64,000 nt of DNA. Origin: Armatimonadota bacterium (GTDB taxonomy: Bacteria > Armatimonadota > Armatimonadia > Armatimonadales > Armatimonadaceae). Shown in pieces: positions 63,522 through 64,000 of this stretch. Positions within the stretch are counted from its first letter, which is position 1. Each line of letters begins with the position of its first letter. The notes below the pieces were generated by a model. It was not told where the DNA came from, did not search any database, and was given only the letters and a program-made list of their open reading frames with translations. The stretch is from NCBI GenBank assembly GCA_026392155.1, contig JAPLCP010000133.1:1-64000 (forward strand), in the 5' to 3' direction. The translations under genes were made by a program, and so were the position numbers.

Positions 63522-64000
63522 ATGCTGTCTTCTTCGGACATTGCTCTTCTGGAGCACGAGCGGGTGCTCAAGGCCGCGACGCGGGCGCTGGCGCAGGAGC
63601 CGATCACCATTACGGCGTCACCAGCCAAGCTGAGCCAGGGCGGCGTGCATGACTTCTACTCCAACGGCGACTACTGGTGGCCCGATCCCACCAAGCCCGA
63701 TGGCCTGCCCTACATCCGCCGTGATGGGGAGTCCAACCCACAGAACTTTTCGCAGCACCGACTGGCCGTCAAAGCCCTGCGCGATGCGGTTGCGGCGCTG
63801 GCGGCGGCGTTCCAGCTTACCGGGGAGACACGCTATGTCACCAAAGCGGCGGCGCTACTTCGGGTGTTCTTTCTCGATGCCAAGACCCACATGAACCCGC
63901 ACTTGGACTACGCCCAAGCGATTCCGGGCGTCTCACCGGGGCGCGGGATCGGGATTATCGACGCGCTCCATCTCATCGAGATTCCCCGTGCGGTGCGTGC
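63522..64000 (+). CDS. Alginate lyase family protein (partial, runs off the right edge)
   Basis: 159 codons are visible from ATG 63522; the frame is open at 64000. Alginate-lyase family landmarks are FYSNGDYWWPDP, RDGESNPQNFSQHRLAVKALRDAV and RVFFLDAKTHMNPHLDYAQAIPG, followed by GRGIGIIDALHLIEIP. The family degrades polyuronates by beta-elimination. No signal peptide is visible in the first 20 residues, so a longer or alternative start is possible. TATGAT (63511-63516) ends 5 bases before this ATG. Confidence 0.85.
   Translation, partial: MLSSSDIALLEHERVLKAATRALAQEPITITASPAKLSQGGVHDFYSNGDYWWPDPTKPDGLPYIRRDGESNPQNFSQHRLAVKALRDAVAALAAAFQLTGETRYVTKAAALLRVFFLDAKTHMNPHLDYAQAIPGVSPGRGIGIIDALHLIEIPRAVR

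Noticed and set aside
1-64000. tRNA, rRNA, riboswitch, transposase, integrase or prophage genes
   Set aside because: I read the short intergenic gaps for cloverleaf or conserved riboswitch patterns and all proteins for transposase motifs and found none I could support.

Overview
The window is 64 kb of dense bacterial chromosome, roughly 60% G+C by eye, with no rRNA, tRNA, CRISPR array, insertion sequence or prophage that I can recognise. No gene-free stretch exceeds about 170 bases. Several features together suggest Armatimonadota, with a Planctomycetota- or Verrucomicrobiota-like relative as the alternative: a PEP-CTERM protein, a DUF1549/DUF1553 + DUF1501 pair, many Gfo/Idh/MocA, DUF1080 and sialate-esterase-type genes, a bacterial alpha2 glycyl-tRNA synthetase, SepF, and a SARP/NB-ARC regulator. 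This placement is an inference; no marker gene fixes it.

Layout. 0-5.3 kb: two Gfo/Idh/MocA oxidoreductases (one cut by the edge), an FAD oxidoreductase, a SWIM zinc-finger protein and an ankyrin protein. 5.3-11.2 kb: small unknowns, glycyl-tRNA synthetase, a heptahaem lipoprotein cytochrome coupled to a C39-like peptidase, and the leucyl-transferase Bpt. 11.3-14.4 kb: a frameshifted PEP-CTERM gene, a D-aminoacylase-like amidohydrolase and a LolA-like protein. 14.4-17.6 kb: a YggS-SepF-ProC-NagZ operon. 17.5-24.2 kb: glucoamylase-family protein, FtsH, IspH and alpha-L-fucosidase. 24.2-32.1 kb: ABC exporter, DUF1080 protein, OPT-like membrane protein, MFS transporter and TPR protein. 32.1-45.1 kb: a sulfatase-DUF1080 fusion, a Pls-type orphan NRPS with a membrane acyltransferase-like partner, and a run of carbohydrate-active genes. 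45.2-51.5 kb: the DUF1549/DUF1501 pair, an FMN hydroxy-acid oxidase and a HAF-repeat protein. 51.5-58.3 kb: SARP regulator, tandem sialate-esterase protein and BNR-repeat protein. 58.3-64 kb: a VapBC-like pair, methyltransferase, propeller protein, an A+T-rich HEPN gene, small unknowns and a partial alginate lyase.

The common theme is use of decorated plant, algal or mucin-type sugars: sugar oxidoreductases, fucosidase, glucoamylase, sulfatase, deacetylases, DUF1080 and alginate lyase, with MFS, OPT-like and ABC transporters. Several of these enzymes lack a visible signal peptide.

Three genome-scale patterns are more unusual than any single gene. (1) At least 18 genes carry a TANNNT-type -10 box only 5-8 bases before the start codon, which predicts widespread leaderless transcription; one divergent pair shares a perfect 16-base palindrome made of two back-to-back boxes. 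(2) A G/C-rich palindromic repeat beginning CCCCCCTAACCCCCG lies in frame inside three unrelated coding sequences, and a 23-base part of one copy recurs between genes. (3) Five of eleven convergent gene pairs end by interlocking their stop codons in one CTAG/CTAA tetranucleotide.
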